64,000 nt of DNA from Devosia naphthalenivorans (GCF_003056355.1 NZ_PYVW01000002.1:456614-520613); one strand, 5' to 3'; numbered from the stretch's first letter, positions 18,446 to 26,696 are shown. Notes: generated by a model not told the origin, from the letters alone. Program-made: numbers and translations.

Positions 18446-19216
18446 TTACGTCAGGCCGATGACGGCGACCTGCCGGCCCGTGGTTGTGCCCTGGTGGGTG
18501 GCATAGCGGTGGGAGAAGTAGCGGTCTGGTTCGGCATAGGTGCAGCCGCCAACCCGTTCGATGGTGCCGATGCCGCTTTGGCGCAGCTGTGCCTCGACGA
18601 ATCGGGGCAGATCGAAGTGGACTGGTTTGCCGGGCGGCACGAAGAAATGGCCTGCGCCATCGGGCTGGAGTGCCAGGAAATCGGCCTTGAACCGCTCGCC
18701 GACCTCGTAGTTGGCGCCGGATATGGTGGGGCCGATTGCGGCGATGATGTTTTGTGGCGTGGCGCCAAGCGCCACCATGGCGTCCACCGTCGCGCCGCAG
18801 ATGCCGTCTACCGCGCCGCGCCAACCGGCATGAGAAGCCCCGATGACGCCTGCCTCGGGGTCGGCAAAGAGAATCGGCGTGCAGTCGGCGGTAAGAATGC
18901 CCAGCGCGAGCACCGGCAGGCGCGTGACCATGGCGTCGGCTTCGACTGGCTCGTTGTTGTCGGGATATTCGGTCAGCGTGCGAACGCGGGCGGAGTGGAC
19001 CTGCTTGAGGAGATATAGGTTCTTGCGCAGAAAGCCGAGTGCCTGTGCCGCTCCGGCGCGGTTGGCCTCGACCAGATGCGGCTTGTCGCCGGTGGCGATG
19101 GACATGTTGTTGGCTGCGAACTGGCCTTCCGAATAGCCGCCTTCGCGGCCGAAGAAGCCATGCCGCAAGGGTGATATAGCCGCCAGCGCCGGGCTCTGCT
19201 CGAATGGCGGGGTCAT
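18446..19216 (-). CDS. pgeF: Laccase-domain purine nucleoside phosphorylase (YfiH type)
   Basis: This 256-residue protein belongs to the PgeF/YfiH/LACC1 family. Its members cleave purine nucleosides with phosphate and in some bacteria correct peptidoglycan precursor errors. The metal-binding signature residues are seen in LKQVHSARV (about 69-77), ILTADCTPILFAD (about 106-118) and GASHAGWRGAVDG (about 126-138). The N-terminal HGFFGREGGYSEG is also typical. It overlaps midA by four bases (ATGA), so the two are coupled. The family call is firm. Older annotation as polyphenol oxidase is misleading. Confidence 0.9.
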   Translation of the reverse strand: MTPPFEQSPALAAISPLRHGFFGREGGYSEGQFAANNMSIATGDKPHLVEANRAGAAQALGFLRKNLYLLKQVHSARVRTLTEYPDNNEPVEADAMVTRLPVLALGILTADCTPILFADPEAGVIGASHAGWRGAVDGICGATVDAMVALGATPQNIIAAIGPTISGANYEVGERFKADFLALQPDGAGHFFVPPGKPVHFDLPRFVEAQLRQSGIGTIERVGGCTYAEPDRYFSHRYATHQGTTTGRQVAVIGLT

Positions 19217-20295
19217 GAGGTAAATCCGGGTGGTGCAAGGCCGGGGCTCGCGGCGCAGAACACCTTGAACAGTTCGCCCATCTGCTCTGGAGTAACGAGC
19301 CGGTCACGCGCGGCGGCGATGTCGCCGGCCAGTTGCGGATTGGCGCCGCTGAGGGCGCGGGCGCGCTCATTGATGCCCATGCGCACCAGCCAGTCGCCCT
19401 GTGTCGCCAGGGGCTGGATGGCAAGGCCCGCCTTGGCCGCCACGCTGCCCAAGGCTTCGAAATCCACATGCACCGAAAGGTCGGCCGCGCCGGGTTCGGC
19501 CAGCACGTCGGAATATTTGTGGTCGCGCACGGCCTGAAGGGTTTCTCCCGTCTGGGTCTGGGCATAGCCGTAATCGATGACGAGAATGGCGCCGCCTTGG
19601 GCCGAGACGGTGCGCGCGAGGCGCGACATGACCTCGCCATTGGCCAGCCCGACCTCGAAGACGGCATTTTCCGCCGCATTGGCCACCCGTTCGGGCATGG
19701 AGGCGATCGGAATGGGCGTGGGATTGAGCCCGAACTGGCGCTTGCCCTCGCTCAGGCCCACCATGCGTTCGTGCCAGCCTTCCTTGCCGCGCACGAATTG
19801 GCGGATCGGCAGGGCGTCGAGGAATTCGTTGGCAACAACCAGCAGCGGGCCAGGGCCGACCTTCTCAAAGCTGTCCACCCATTTGGGGCCATAGGGCTCC
19901 AGCCGGGCGTTCTGTTCGGCGATCAATGCCGGGTTGGTTTCGAAGAGGCGCAAATCCAGTCCGTCGCGGAAGCCTTCGGCGCGGCAGGCGACACGCAGAA
20001 TATCGGCCATCAACGTGCCGCGGCCGGGGCCAAGTTCGAGCAGGGTGAACTCTTTGGGGCTGCCCATCTGCTGCCAAATATTGACGAAGAAGAAGCCGAT
20101 CAGCTCGCCGAACATCTGGGAGATTTCGGGCGCGGTGATGAAGTCGCCCTTGGCGCCCAGCGGATCGGGACCTTTGTAATAGCCCTTGCTGGGATGGGTA
20201 AGGCAGAGGCCCATATAGGTTGCGATCGACATCGGACCCGTGGTGCGGATCTGCATGTCGATGAGTTCGGGCAGGGAGGGGGATGGTTCAGTCAT
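19213..20295 (-). CDS. MidA/NDUFAF7-type SAM-dependent methyltransferase
   Basis: The protein has 360 residues. The family homolog in mitochondria (NDUFAF7) dimethylates an arginine in a complex I subunit, so a role in NADH dehydrogenase assembly is likely but unproven here. The SAM-binding motif I reads TLLELGPGRGTLMADIL at about 84-100, and VVANEFLDALPIRQF near 148-162 is the family hallmark. The start is the ATG at 20295; the longer frame runs into palindrome C2. The gene lies downstream of lgt and is translationally coupled to pgeF, an arrangement common in Hyphomicrobiales. Confidence 0.9.
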   Translation of the reverse strand: MTEPSPSLPELIDMQIRTTGPMSIATYMGLCLTHPSKGYYKGPDPLGAKGDFITAPEISQMFGELIGFFFVNIWQQMGSPKEFTLLELGPGRGTLMADILRVACRAEGFRDGLDLRLFETNPALIAEQNARLEPYGPKWVDSFEKVGPGPLLVVANEFLDALPIRQFVRGKEGWHERMVGLSEGKRQFGLNPTPIPIASMPERVANAAENAVFEVGLANGEVMSRLARTVSAQGGAILVIDYGYAQTQTGETLQAVRDHKYSDVLAEPGAADLSVHVDFEALGSVAAKAGLAIQPLATQGDWLVRMGINERARALSGANPQLAGDIAAARDRLVTPEQMGELFKVFCAASPGLAPPGFTS

Positions 20296-20323
20296 CTTCG
20301 CCGTCTCGTCCCAACCACCGCGC

Positions 20324-20435
20324 GGTACCTCCCCCTTGACGGGGGAGGCTAGGAGGGGGTGTCGAGAGCCCCGATATCCGGGCTTTCCTCCCCCACCCTT
20401 GATCCCTCCCCGCAAGGGGGAGGGTGTCGACTGCG
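20324..20435. repeat. Palindromic repeat family C, copy 2, between lgt and midA
   Basis: It has the same organisation and orientation as 11111-11223, with GGTACCTCCCCCTTGACGGG at the left and CCCGCAAGGGGGAGGGTG at the right. The central hairpin differs (CCCGATATCCGGG instead of CCCGCATATATGGG). The stem is kept while its sequence has changed. Confidence 0.85.
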
Positions 20436-20447
20436 GAATTGGTCACC

Positions 20448-21272
20448 CTAAACACGTAATGCACTCTCTTTTCTCGTCGATGCGTAGGCGACAAGCCCGA
20501 TGCCGCCCAGCACCAGGGGCAGGCTCAGCACCATGCCCATGGTCAGCCAGCCGCCATAGAGATAGCCGATCTGAGCGTCCGGCAGGCGCACGAATTCCAC
20601 CGCAATGCGCGACAGACCATAGCCGATGCCGAAAATGCCTGCGGCCATGCCCGGCCGGCGCAGCGCATAGAAGACATGGGTGAACAGGCGAATGACGAGG
20701 AACAGCACCAGCCCCTCGAGCACGGCTTCATAAAGTTGGCTCGGGTGGCGCGGCAATTGCTCGGGGTCGGTGGGAAACACCACGCCCCAGGGCAGACTGG
20801 TCGGTGCGCCATAAAGCTCGGCATTGATGTAGTTCGCGATGCGGACCAGGAATATGCCGATGGTCGAGACCGAGGCGATCAGGTCGAGCCCGCTCAGCCA
20901 ATTGCCGCCCTTCTTGCGGGTGAACAGGATCACCGCCAGCATCAGCCCCAGCATGCCGCCATGGTAGGACATGCCGCCATCGAGCGTGTTGAGGATCTGG
21001 GCCGGGTTGGCGAGGTAATAGGGTAAATTGTAGAACAGCACATAGCCGACGCGCCCGCCCACGACAATTGCCAGCATGGTCCAGAACGCAAAGTCCCAGA
21101 TGTCCTTGGCCGGAAAAGGCGGCTGGCCGCGATGCCAGAGGCGCGAATTGGCCAGCAGCATGGAGCCATAGACGGCGCCCAGGCCCACGCCGAACAGATA
21201 GCCCAGCGCATACCAGCGTATTGCAAAGGGGCCGATGGCAAAGGCGATGGGATCGATATCGGGAAAAAGCAA
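20448..21272 (-). CDS. lgt: Prolipoprotein diacylglyceryl transferase
   Basis: Lgt attaches diacylglycerol to the lipobox cysteine of prolipoproteins in the inner membrane. The protein has about 274 residues and seven predicted helices. The motifs GRVGYVLFYN (near 73-82), the catalytic SYHGGMLG (near 100-107) and the Lgt signature around LVRIANYINAELYG (near 142-155) are all present. No ATG is available. A TTG at 21272 has AGGAG at a six-base spacing and begins LLFPDIDP, close to the family N-terminus, so it is preferred over the TTG at 21290, which lacks such a site. It is divergent from ubiK and heads lgt-midA-pgeF. Confidence 0.92.
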   Translation of the reverse strand: MLFPDIDPIAFAIGPFAIRWYALGYLFGVGLGAVYGSMLLANSRLWHRGQPPFPAKDIWDFAFWTMLAIVVGGRVGYVLFYNLPYYLANPAQILNTLDGGMSYHGGMLGLMLAVILFTRKKGGNWLSGLDLIASVSTIGIFLVRIANYINAELYGAPTSLPWGVVFPTDPEQLPRHPSQLYEAVLEGLVLFLVIRLFTHVFYALRRPGMAAGIFGIGYGLSRIAVEFVRLPDAQIGYLYGGWLTMGMVLSLPLVLGGIGLVAYASTRKESALRV

Positions 21273-21384
21273 AACCGGCTCCTGCGGCAATCGCGCGGAC
21301 CATTGCCGCTTCCGCCTCTCTGGTCAAGTCGGCACCCATCGCCTAAGTATCAAGCCAGTCAATCGACGTGAACAGGTGAATGCC

Positions 21385-21636
21385 ATGAACCAGAATAACC
21401 GCATTTTCGACGGTTTGGGACGCGTGATGAACGAAGCGGCCGGTGTTGCCGACGGCGTGCGCCGGGAAGTCGAAACAGTCGTCAAGTCCCAGGCCCACCG
21501 CATCGTGGCCGACATGGACCTGGTCAAGCGCGAAGATTTCGACGCGCTGCGCGAACTGGTGCAGGTGCAGGGCGAAGAAATCGACGCGCTCCGCAAGGAG
21601 ATTGCCGCGCTCAAGGGTGCGGCCGATACGATTTGA
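21385..21636 (+). CDS. ubiK: UbiK-type accessory factor (BMFP family)
   Basis: This 83-residue, mostly helical protein has a C-terminal coiled coil (VKREDFDALRELVQVQGEEI and on), typical of the BMFP/YqiC family. UbiK helps assemble the soluble ubiquinone-biosynthesis complex, and family members can fuse membranes in vitro. The start is the ATG at 21385, and the upstream part of the open frame is unrelated. The gene is divergent from lgt, an arrangement seen widely in Hyphomicrobiales. The family is firm; the exact role in this organism is inferred. Confidence 0.85.
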   Translation: MNQNNRIFDGLGRVMNEAAGVADGVRREVETVVKSQAHRIVADMDLVKREDFDALRELVQVQGEEIDALRKEIAALKGAADTI

Positions 21637-21670
21637 TTGGTGGGGGGAACAACGCCCTGCTGCACATCGC

Positions 21671-21823
21671 GCCACGCCCCTCTTCGACAAGCTCAGGATG
21701 AGGGTGGTTCGAGGCTTGCAAGAACTCGCACCTCACCATGAGGGCTACTGGAATATCGCACCAAGAGTAGCCCTCATGGTGAGGTGCGAGTTCTTCACGA
21801 GCCTCGAACCACGAGGGCGTGGC
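21671..21823. repeat. Very large palindrome, diverged family D
   Basis: The outer arms GCCACGCCC / GGGCGTGGC enclose an inner stem of about 45 bases, including CTCACCATGAGGGCTACT and AGTAGCCCTCATGGTGAG, around a 14-base loop. One arm carries a family D core (TTCGACAAGCTCAGGATGAG). A transcript would form one of the longest hairpins in the window. Confidence 0.85.
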
Positions 21824-21887
21824 ACCGCCACCCTCACCCTGTCCATCCAAGGGCAGGGCTATCGCAGATGGCATGGCAGGCACCGGT

Positions 21888-22042
21888 TCACCTCGCCCCT
21901 TAGGGGAGAGGTCGGCGCGCAGCGCCGGGTGAGGGGTGCGATGCTTCCACATGGGTGATGTCCCAGCATCGCACCCCTCACCCTAGCTCTGCCAAGTCGC
22001 TGGCGCTCCTGGCGGTGCTACCCTCTCCCCTGAGGGGCGAGG
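21888..22042. repeat. Palindromic repeat family G
   Basis: TCACCTCGCCCCTTAGGGGA at the left pairs with the TCCCCTGAGGGGCGAGG end. A second stem, GGTGAGGGGTGCGATGCT / AGCATCGCACCCCTCACC, lies inside. Only one copy is present in the window. Confidence 0.75.
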
Positions 22043-22107
22043 GGACGATGGAACCTTAAACATCTTCCCCAATCTATCCATCTTCTCCCCCGCCATCTCC
22101 CACACAC

Positions 22108-22359
22108 TATCCTCCCCATACCAACCTCACGCCCAGCGGGTCGCGCGAACCGGCTAGTGTTGTTGTCAGATGGGGCGGGGAATGTCGTGATCCCTGCAGG
22201 CAAGCGGAAGTGTCGCCGGGGCTATTGACGCTCCGAGACCAGAGTCGCGCGCGCCGCAAATCCCATCGCATGTGGCGAGGCTCTGTCTCACACACTAAAA
22301 CTTACCGGGGCAGGGCCTCGCCACGTGCACGCTGATCAAAACCGCAGGGGAGGCGGCGC
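22108..22359 (-). repeat. Duplicated 252-base element H, copy 1
   Basis: It is near identical to 40349-40600 in the opposite orientation. Conserved parts include a perfect 10-bp stem, GTGGCGAGGC / GCCTCGCCAC, around a loop of about 33 bases, and a segment ending CAGATGGGGCGGGG. The centre (near 22200-22245) varies between copies. Differences include small insertions that shift any reading frame, so it is unlikely to encode protein. Confidence 0.85.
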
Positions 22360-22381
22360 CTCGGCACGCCGGTCCGCAGGC

Positions 22382-22397
22382 TTAACTCTTCATTAAC
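22382..22397 (+). promoter_or_regulatory. CtrA-type box upstream of ybjN
   Basis: The sequence reads TTAA-CTCTTCA-TTAAC, an exact match to TTAA-N7-TTAAC in the orientation of the downstream ybjN-proC genes. It is about 207 bases from the ybjN start, so a promoter between them with a long leader would be required. Confidence 0.45.
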
Positions 22398-22603
22398 CAT
22401 TTGGGCTCGATCATCTTCCACAAGAGATTACTGTCCTTTGCCCGCGTTGCGTCCCCTGAATCAAAAGGGACGTGTAGGGTTCACTGGTCAGGACGATTCG
22501 TAAGCCATTGTGCGTGCGGCATGTTCCCTGAGTACCCCATGATTGCCGGCCTATCCGGGCCGCATTTGAAAGATCACTCGCGTTGTCAGGACGGAACTCG
22601 TCG

Positions 22604-23104
22604 ATGTCACTTCTCCAAGTCGAGCCCGATCGGAATGTCCATCCGGTGGACATCATCGAACACATCGCCTCGATCAATGACTGGACGTTCGAGCGGCAGG
22701 ATGCCGACGAAATTTCCATTTCCGTTCGTGGCGGCTGGAGCGACTACCATGTCTCCTTCAACTGGATGGAAGACCTGGAAAGCCTCCACATTGCTTCGGC
22801 GTTCGATCTGCGGGTGCCCGAGGGGCGGCGCAACGAGGTCAAGCAGTTGATCTCGCTGATCAACGAGCAGCTCTGGATCGGCCATTTCGATATCTGGAAC
22901 AAGGAAGGCGTGGTGCTGTTCCGCAACTCGCACCTGTTGACCGGTGGCGCCGATGTGTCGCCACAGCAATGCGAGGCGCTGCTGCGCTCGGCGACCGATA
23001 GCTGCGATCTGTATTACCAGGCGTTCCAGTTCGTGGTCTGGGCCGGCAAGACGGCAGCGGACGCGTTGAGCCATGTCATGTTCGAAACGGTGGGCGAGGC
23101 GTGA
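22604..23104 (+). CDS. YbjN-domain protein
   Basis: This 166-residue cytoplasmic protein has the YbjN fold (a sensory-like alpha/beta domain), seen from the pattern FRNSHLLTGG...SPQQCEALLRSA and the overall length. Proteins of this type are conserved directly upstream of proC in Hyphomicrobiales. The molecular function is unknown; links to motility and stress are reported for E. coli YbjN. The start is the ATG at 22604 rather than the TTG at 22583. The stop overlaps the GTG start of proC (GTGA), so the two are coupled. Confidence 0.8.
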   Translation: MSLLQVEPDRNVHPVDIIEHIASINDWTFERQDADEISISVRGGWSDYHVSFNWMEDLESLHIASAFDLRVPEGRRNEVKQLISLINEQLWIGHFDIWNKEGVVLFRNSHLLTGGADVSPQQCEALLRSATDSCDLYYQAFQFVVWAGKTAADALSHVMFETVGEA

Positions 23105-23919
23105 GCGCGTCGCTTCGCAGCATCGGGCCCGTCATGCTGGTCGGCGCCGGCAAGATGGGCGTGGCGCTGGCGCGCGGCTGGCTCGATGCCGGCCTGCCAC
23201 CCACCAATCTGCTGGTGGTCGATCCCGCACCCGGGCAGGGCGCGCTTGACCTCGCCGAGGATTATGGCCTGACGCTCAGCAGCAGCGCGCAGGGGCTTCA
23301 GCCCAATGTGCTGGTGCTGGCAGTCAAGCCGCAGATCATCGACGACGTGCTGGAAACGCTGGCGCCGGTGATCGGCCCGAACACGCTCGCCCTCTCGATT
23401 GCCGCGGGGATCGATATCGCGCGGCTGTCGCGTGGCCTGGGAATGGGACGCGTCGTGCGGACCATGCCCAATACGCCGGCGCAGATCGGCAAGGGGATCA
23501 CCGGGGCGGTTGCCGGGCCGGACGTGAGTGCTGGAGATCGCGACGCAGTTTCGGCGCTGCTTTCCGCTGCGGGGCCGGTGGTCTGGTTCGATGACGAGCG
23601 GCAGCTTGATGTGGTGACGGCCATTTCGGGTTCCGGCCCGGCCTATGTCTTCCATCTGGTGGAAGCGCTGGCGGCTGCGGGCAAGAAGATGGGCTTGTCC
23701 GACGCCAATGCGGAATTGTTGGCACGCCAGACCGTGATCGGCTCTGCCGCTTTGCTGGAGGCCGATCCGGCGCCACCGGCAGTGTTGCGGGCCAATGTGA
23801 CGTCCCCCAATGGCACGACGGCCGCGGGGCTTGCCGTGCTGATGGAGGGCCTGACGCCACTGATCGAACAAACCACGGAAGCGGCGCGCCGCCGTAGCGA
23901 AGAATTGGGCCGCTCATAG
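23101..23919 (+). CDS. proC: Pyrroline-5-carboxylate reductase
   Basis: ProC catalyses the last step of proline synthesis, reducing pyrroline-5-carboxylate with NAD(P)H. The protein has 272 residues, the usual length. The Rossmann motif VGAGKMG is at about 14-20, VRTMPNTPAQIGKGITG near 119-135, and the C-terminal P5CR signature runs through SGSGPAYVFHLVEAL (near 178-192) and VTSPNGTTAAGL (near 237-248). The start is a GTG overlapping the ybjN stop by four bases. It converges on cspA, with the cspA terminator between them. Confidence 0.95.
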   Translation: MSASLRSIGPVMLVGAGKMGVALARGWLDAGLPPTNLLVVDPAPGQGALDLAEDYGLTLSSSAQGLQPNVLVLAVKPQIIDDVLETLAPVIGPNTLALSIAAGIDIARLSRGLGMGRVVRTMPNTPAQIGKGITGAVAGPDVSAGDRDAVSALLSAAGPVVWFDDERQLDVVTAISGSGPAYVFHLVEALAAAGKKMGLSDANAELLARQTVIGSAALLEADPAPPAVLRANVTSPNGTTAAGLAVLMEGLTPLIEQTTEAARRRSEELGRS

Positions 23920-23930
23920 CTGCTCGCGAC

Positions 23931-23964
23931 AAATAAAAAAGGCGCATCCCTCCCTGGACGCGCC
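23931..23964 (-). terminator. Terminator of cspA (possibly bidirectional with proC)
   Basis: On the minus strand GGCGCGTCC / GGATGCGCC forms a stem and is followed by TTTTTTATTT. It lies between the convergent proC and cspA stops. Confidence 0.75.
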
Positions 23965-23993
23965 CCTCCTGATCGTTGGGTAGTAAGTGGTCT

Positions 23994-24203
23994 TTAGCCA
24001 GCTACCAGATTGTCGGCGGCGGATTTACCGGTCCGCTTGTCCTTGACGATCTCGTAGTTGATCTTCTGGCCCTCATCCAGGCCATTGAGGCCCGAACGCT
24101 GGACGGCGGAGATGTGCACGAACACATCTGCCCCGCCCTCGTCGGGCTGGATGAAGCCATAACCTTTTTGGCCGTTGAACCACTTTACGGTGCCAGTTGC
24201 CAT
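23994..24203 (-). CDS. cspA: Cold-shock domain protein (CspA family)
   Basis: This 69-residue single-domain protein is an RNA/DNA chaperone. RNP1 reads KGYGFIQ (about 14-20) and RNP2 VFVHIS (about 28-33), and the N-terminus [12 protein letters not shown] is diagnostic. The start is the ATG at 24203; the longer frame to 24248 adds an unrelated leader. The leader of about 100 bases is long enough for the structured 5' region often used by such genes, but no specific cold-shock box was identified. Several paralogs are usual in this group, so the symbol is a family label. Confidence 0.93.
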   Translation of the reverse strand: MATGTVKWFNGQKGYGFIQPDEGGADVFVHISAVQRSGLNGLDEGQKINYEIVKDKRTGKSAADNLVAG

Positions 24204-24580
24204 GATGCGCGTTCCCTCGTGCAGTCTGCTGTAGGCGGTCCCGGTCACGATTGACCAAGACGGTAGTGATCGAAATATCGTTGAGTGACGTCAGCAGAGG
24301 CGAATGAAGTTCGCGTTTTCAGATCGGTCGGCCGCAATATTCGATCACACGAGCTTAGCGGCAAAAAAAACGCCGTTCAATATCTGTTTACTTGGGGCAA
24401 AAAGCCCGGCCGATCTGCTGTTTAGCCGGGATATTTTGCCGCGCGCTCAACCATTTGGGCCGGATCGATCGAACCCGATGGCGCAGGGCATTTGCCTGGC
24501 AACCTAGCCCTAATGGCCGGGTAGCGTTCCGGAACTGTCATCAATTCACATTCTTGCATCTCTGCCAGATCCCGAGAGGC
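24204..24580. other. 377-base divergent promoter region of cspA and the TPR-methyltransferase
   Basis: No gene is supported here. A CCCGGC / GCCGGG hairpin with a 14-base loop lies at 24405-24430, and an A-rich tract (eight As) at about 24363-24370. The cspA leader occupies the left part. No tRNA or small RNA was recognised. Confidence 0.6.
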
Positions 24581-25633
24581 ATGCACTATCCGTCACTTGC
24601 TTTTGCCCCAATTTTCCGCCACATCCTCGCCGCCGGACGCATCGATCCGGTGACCTTCCGAGATATCATCGTCTTGACCAAGACGTTTCACTCCTCTGGC
24701 GATGCCATCGCCGATCGCCGCGCGGGTTATGCAAAATTGCTGGCCGAGGGCGGCGACTTCGTTGCTGCCGCAGACCTCATCAGCCAGGCACTTGAGCTGA
24801 CACCCGAATGGGTGGCGGGCTGGGACCTGCTCGGCGGCTATCATGAAAAGGCGGGCAATCTGTCCGGTGCCATCTCGGCCTGGCGGCACCTTGAAGCTCT
24901 CGACGATGACGGCACGTTCGGCGCCAAGCTGAAGCTGGCCGTGCATGGAGCGGGTGCAGCCGATGCCGGTACGGCGATCAGCTATGTGGAAGCATTGTTC
25001 GACCAATATGCGCCCAAGTTCGAAAGCGCGCTGGTCGACAAGCTGGGCTACCGCGTTCCGGCGCTGCTGGACGAACTTCTAGTGCAGGTGATGGCGGAAA
25101 CCGGCGTCCTCCACTTCACCCGGGCGCTCGATCTGGGATGCGGGACGGGGCTCATGGGCGAGCGCTTGCGCAACAAGGTGACGGTGCTTGAAGGCATCGA
25201 CCTCAGCGCCGCCATGATCGCTGAAACCGGCCGCAAGGGCCTTTATGATCGGCTGGAAAAGGCGGAACTGGTGCAGTTTCTGCAGCGCCAACCCGGAGAA
25301 GTGGATCTCGTTACGGCGGCGGATGTGTTCATCTATTGTGGTGCGCTGCCGCCCGTGCTCGCCGCGGTTGTGCCGGTGATCCGGCCGGGTGGCTTCCTCA
25401 CCTTTTCGCTTGAAGCCCATGATGGTGAGGAGGCGGTGTTCCTGCGCCCCTCACTCCGCTACGCTCATGGGATCGAGGCGGCGCGGCAAGCCGCTACGAA
25501 GGCCGGGCTCGAGATCTTGCGCTTCGAGACGGCGGTTCTGCGTCAGGATCGTGGCGCACCTATCGAGGGCCTGCTGATCGTGGCCCGCAAACCTGAACAG
25601 GCTGAAGGCAGAGATGAACACCATCCGCTATGA
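24581..25633 (+). CDS. TPR-containing SAM-dependent methyltransferase (predicted)
   Basis: The protein has 350 residues. The first 150 or so are helical with TPR character (AAADLISQALELTPEWVAGW; LLGGYHEKAGNLSGAISAWR). A class I methyltransferase domain follows, with motif I ALDLGCGTGLMGERL near residues 182-196 and the acidic GIDLSAAMIAE near 206-216. It resembles the COG4976 group of predicted methyltransferases; the substrate is unknown. The start ATG at 24581 has GAGAGG upstream; the earlier part of the open frame is non-coding in character. The 3' end overlaps ltaE by 20 bases, suggesting cotranscription. Confidence 0.8.
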   Translation: MHYPSLAFAPIFRHILAAGRIDPVTFRDIIVLTKTFHSSGDAIADRRAGYAKLLAEGGDFVAAADLISQALELTPEWVAGWDLLGGYHEKAGNLSGAISAWRHLEALDDDGTFGAKLKLAVHGAGAADAGTAISYVEALFDQYAPKFESALVDKLGYRVPALLDELLVQVMAETGVLHFTRALDLGCGTGLMGERLRNKVTVLEGIDLSAAMIAETGRKGLYDRLEKAELVQFLQRQPGEVDLVTAADVFIYCGALPPVLAAVVPVIRPGGFLTFSLEAHDGEEAVFLRPSLRYAHGIEAARQAATKAGLEILRFETAVLRQDRGAPIEGLLIVARKPEQAEGRDEHHPL

Positions 25634-26636
25634 CTTTCGTTCCGACACTGTAACCAAGCCGTCGGCCGCGATGCGCACCGCCATGGCGGAAGCGGAGGTG
25701 GGGGACGATGTCTATGGCGACGACCCCACGGTAAATCGGCTGGAGCAGCGCATGGCAGCGATGCTGGGTAAGGATGCTGCGATCTTCGTGGCATCGGGCA
25801 CGCAGTCGAACCTTCTGGCACTGATGAGCTATTGCGGGCGTGGCGACGAGTTCATGGCGGGTCAGGACGCGCATTGCTACAAATATGAGGCCGGTGGCGC
25901 GGCCGTGCTTGGCTCGATCCAGCCGCAGCCGATTGCGCATCAGGCGGACGGCACTATGGCGCTGAACGATATCGAAGCCGCCATCAAATCGGGCGATATC
26001 CATTTCGCGACCACAAAGGTTATCGCGCTGGAAAACACCCTTGGCGGGCGCGTGCTGCCGGTGGACTACATGGAAGCCGTGGGCGAAATCGCCGCCCGCC
26101 ACGGGCTTGGCCTGCATCTGGATGGTGCGCGAGCCTTCAATGCCTCTGTTGCTCTTGGCATGAACATCAAGGATTTCACTGCGGCATTCGACAGCGTTTC
26201 CATCTGCCTGTCCAAGGGCCTGGGTGCGCCGGTGGGCTCGGTTCTCGTCGGCCGTTCGGACCTGATCGAAACGGCCCGGCGGCATCGGAAGATGCTGGGT
26301 GGCGGCATGCGGCAGTCCGGGATTTTGGCGGCGGCGGGACTTTATGCGCTGGACCACAATATTGTGCGGTTGAGCGAGGACCATCGCCGGGCCAAGCAAC
26401 TGGCTCATGGGCTGGCGCGGTATGATGCGCTGTCGGTTACCCAGCCGAACACCAACATCATCTTTGTCGAGATCGATAGGAGAGTTGGCGACAGCTTTAC
26501 CGATTTCCTGGTGCAGAGGGGCGTCGGCATCACCGGACGCTATGGCCAGCAGCGCTGGGTGACGCATCTGAATATCGATGACGAGGCCGTTGATGGCGCG
26601 TTGGAGTTGGTCGCCGAGTTCTTCCAGAGGCACTAA
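25614..26636 (+). CDS. ltaE: Low-specificity threonine aldolase
   Basis: This PLP enzyme splits threonine and allo-threonine into glycine and acetaldehyde. It has 340 residues. The N-terminus YDFRSDTVTKPSAAMR and GDDVYGDDPTV are family hallmarks. PLP-binding Lys201 sits in CLSKGLGAPVGS, and the Asp of LHLDGARAFN near 170 contacts the cofactor. The start ATG lies inside the end of the methyltransferase gene. A hairpin at 26643-26672 follows, where it meets carB head-on. Confidence 0.92.
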   Translation: MNTIRYDFRSDTVTKPSAAMRTAMAEAEVGDDVYGDDPTVNRLEQRMAAMLGKDAAIFVASGTQSNLLALMSYCGRGDEFMAGQDAHCYKYEAGGAAVLGSIQPQPIAHQADGTMALNDIEAAIKSGDIHFATTKVIALENTLGGRVLPVDYMEAVGEIAARHGLGLHLDGARAFNASVALGMNIKDFTAAFDSVSICLSKGLGAPVGSVLVGRSDLIETARRHRKMLGGGMRQSGILAAAGLYALDHNIVRLSEDHRRAKQLAHGLARYDALSVTQPNTNIIFVEIDRRVGDSFTDFLVQRGVGITGRYGQQRWVTHLNIDDEAVDGALELVAEFFQRH

Positions 26637-26642
26637 ACAAGA

Positions 26643-26672
26643 AGGGCAGGAGAGGTGATCCTGTCCCGCCCT
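26643..26672. terminator. Hairpin between convergent ltaE and carB
   Basis: AGGGC and AGGA pair with TCCT and GCCCT around a short loop with one bulge, followed by TTTGC. It starts six bases after the ltaE stop. Confidence 0.4.
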
Positions 26673-26696
26673 TTGCATATCTGGGGTCGCGAACCT

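Larger units (their letters stand above)
21637..22603. other. 967-base gene-free block of palindromes and a duplicated element
   Basis: No gene is supported between ubiK and ybjN. The stretch holds the large palindrome at 21671-21823, a CTCACC-rich inverted repeat at 21888-22042, the 252-base duplicated element H (22108-22359) and a CtrA-type box at 22382-22397. The ybjN leader fills the rest. Confidence 0.75.

Noticed and set aside
18438..19679. A 413-codon minus-strand frame across pgeF and midA.
   Set aside because: It is out of frame with both recognised genes and composed of Arg/Ser/Pro-rich shadow sequence.
22107..22295. A possible small protein shared by both copies of element H (MCET.PRHMRWDLRRARLW start).
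   Set aside because: The reading frame breaks differently in the two copies, through insertions, soon after the shared start; the conservation follows RNA or DNA structure rather than codons.
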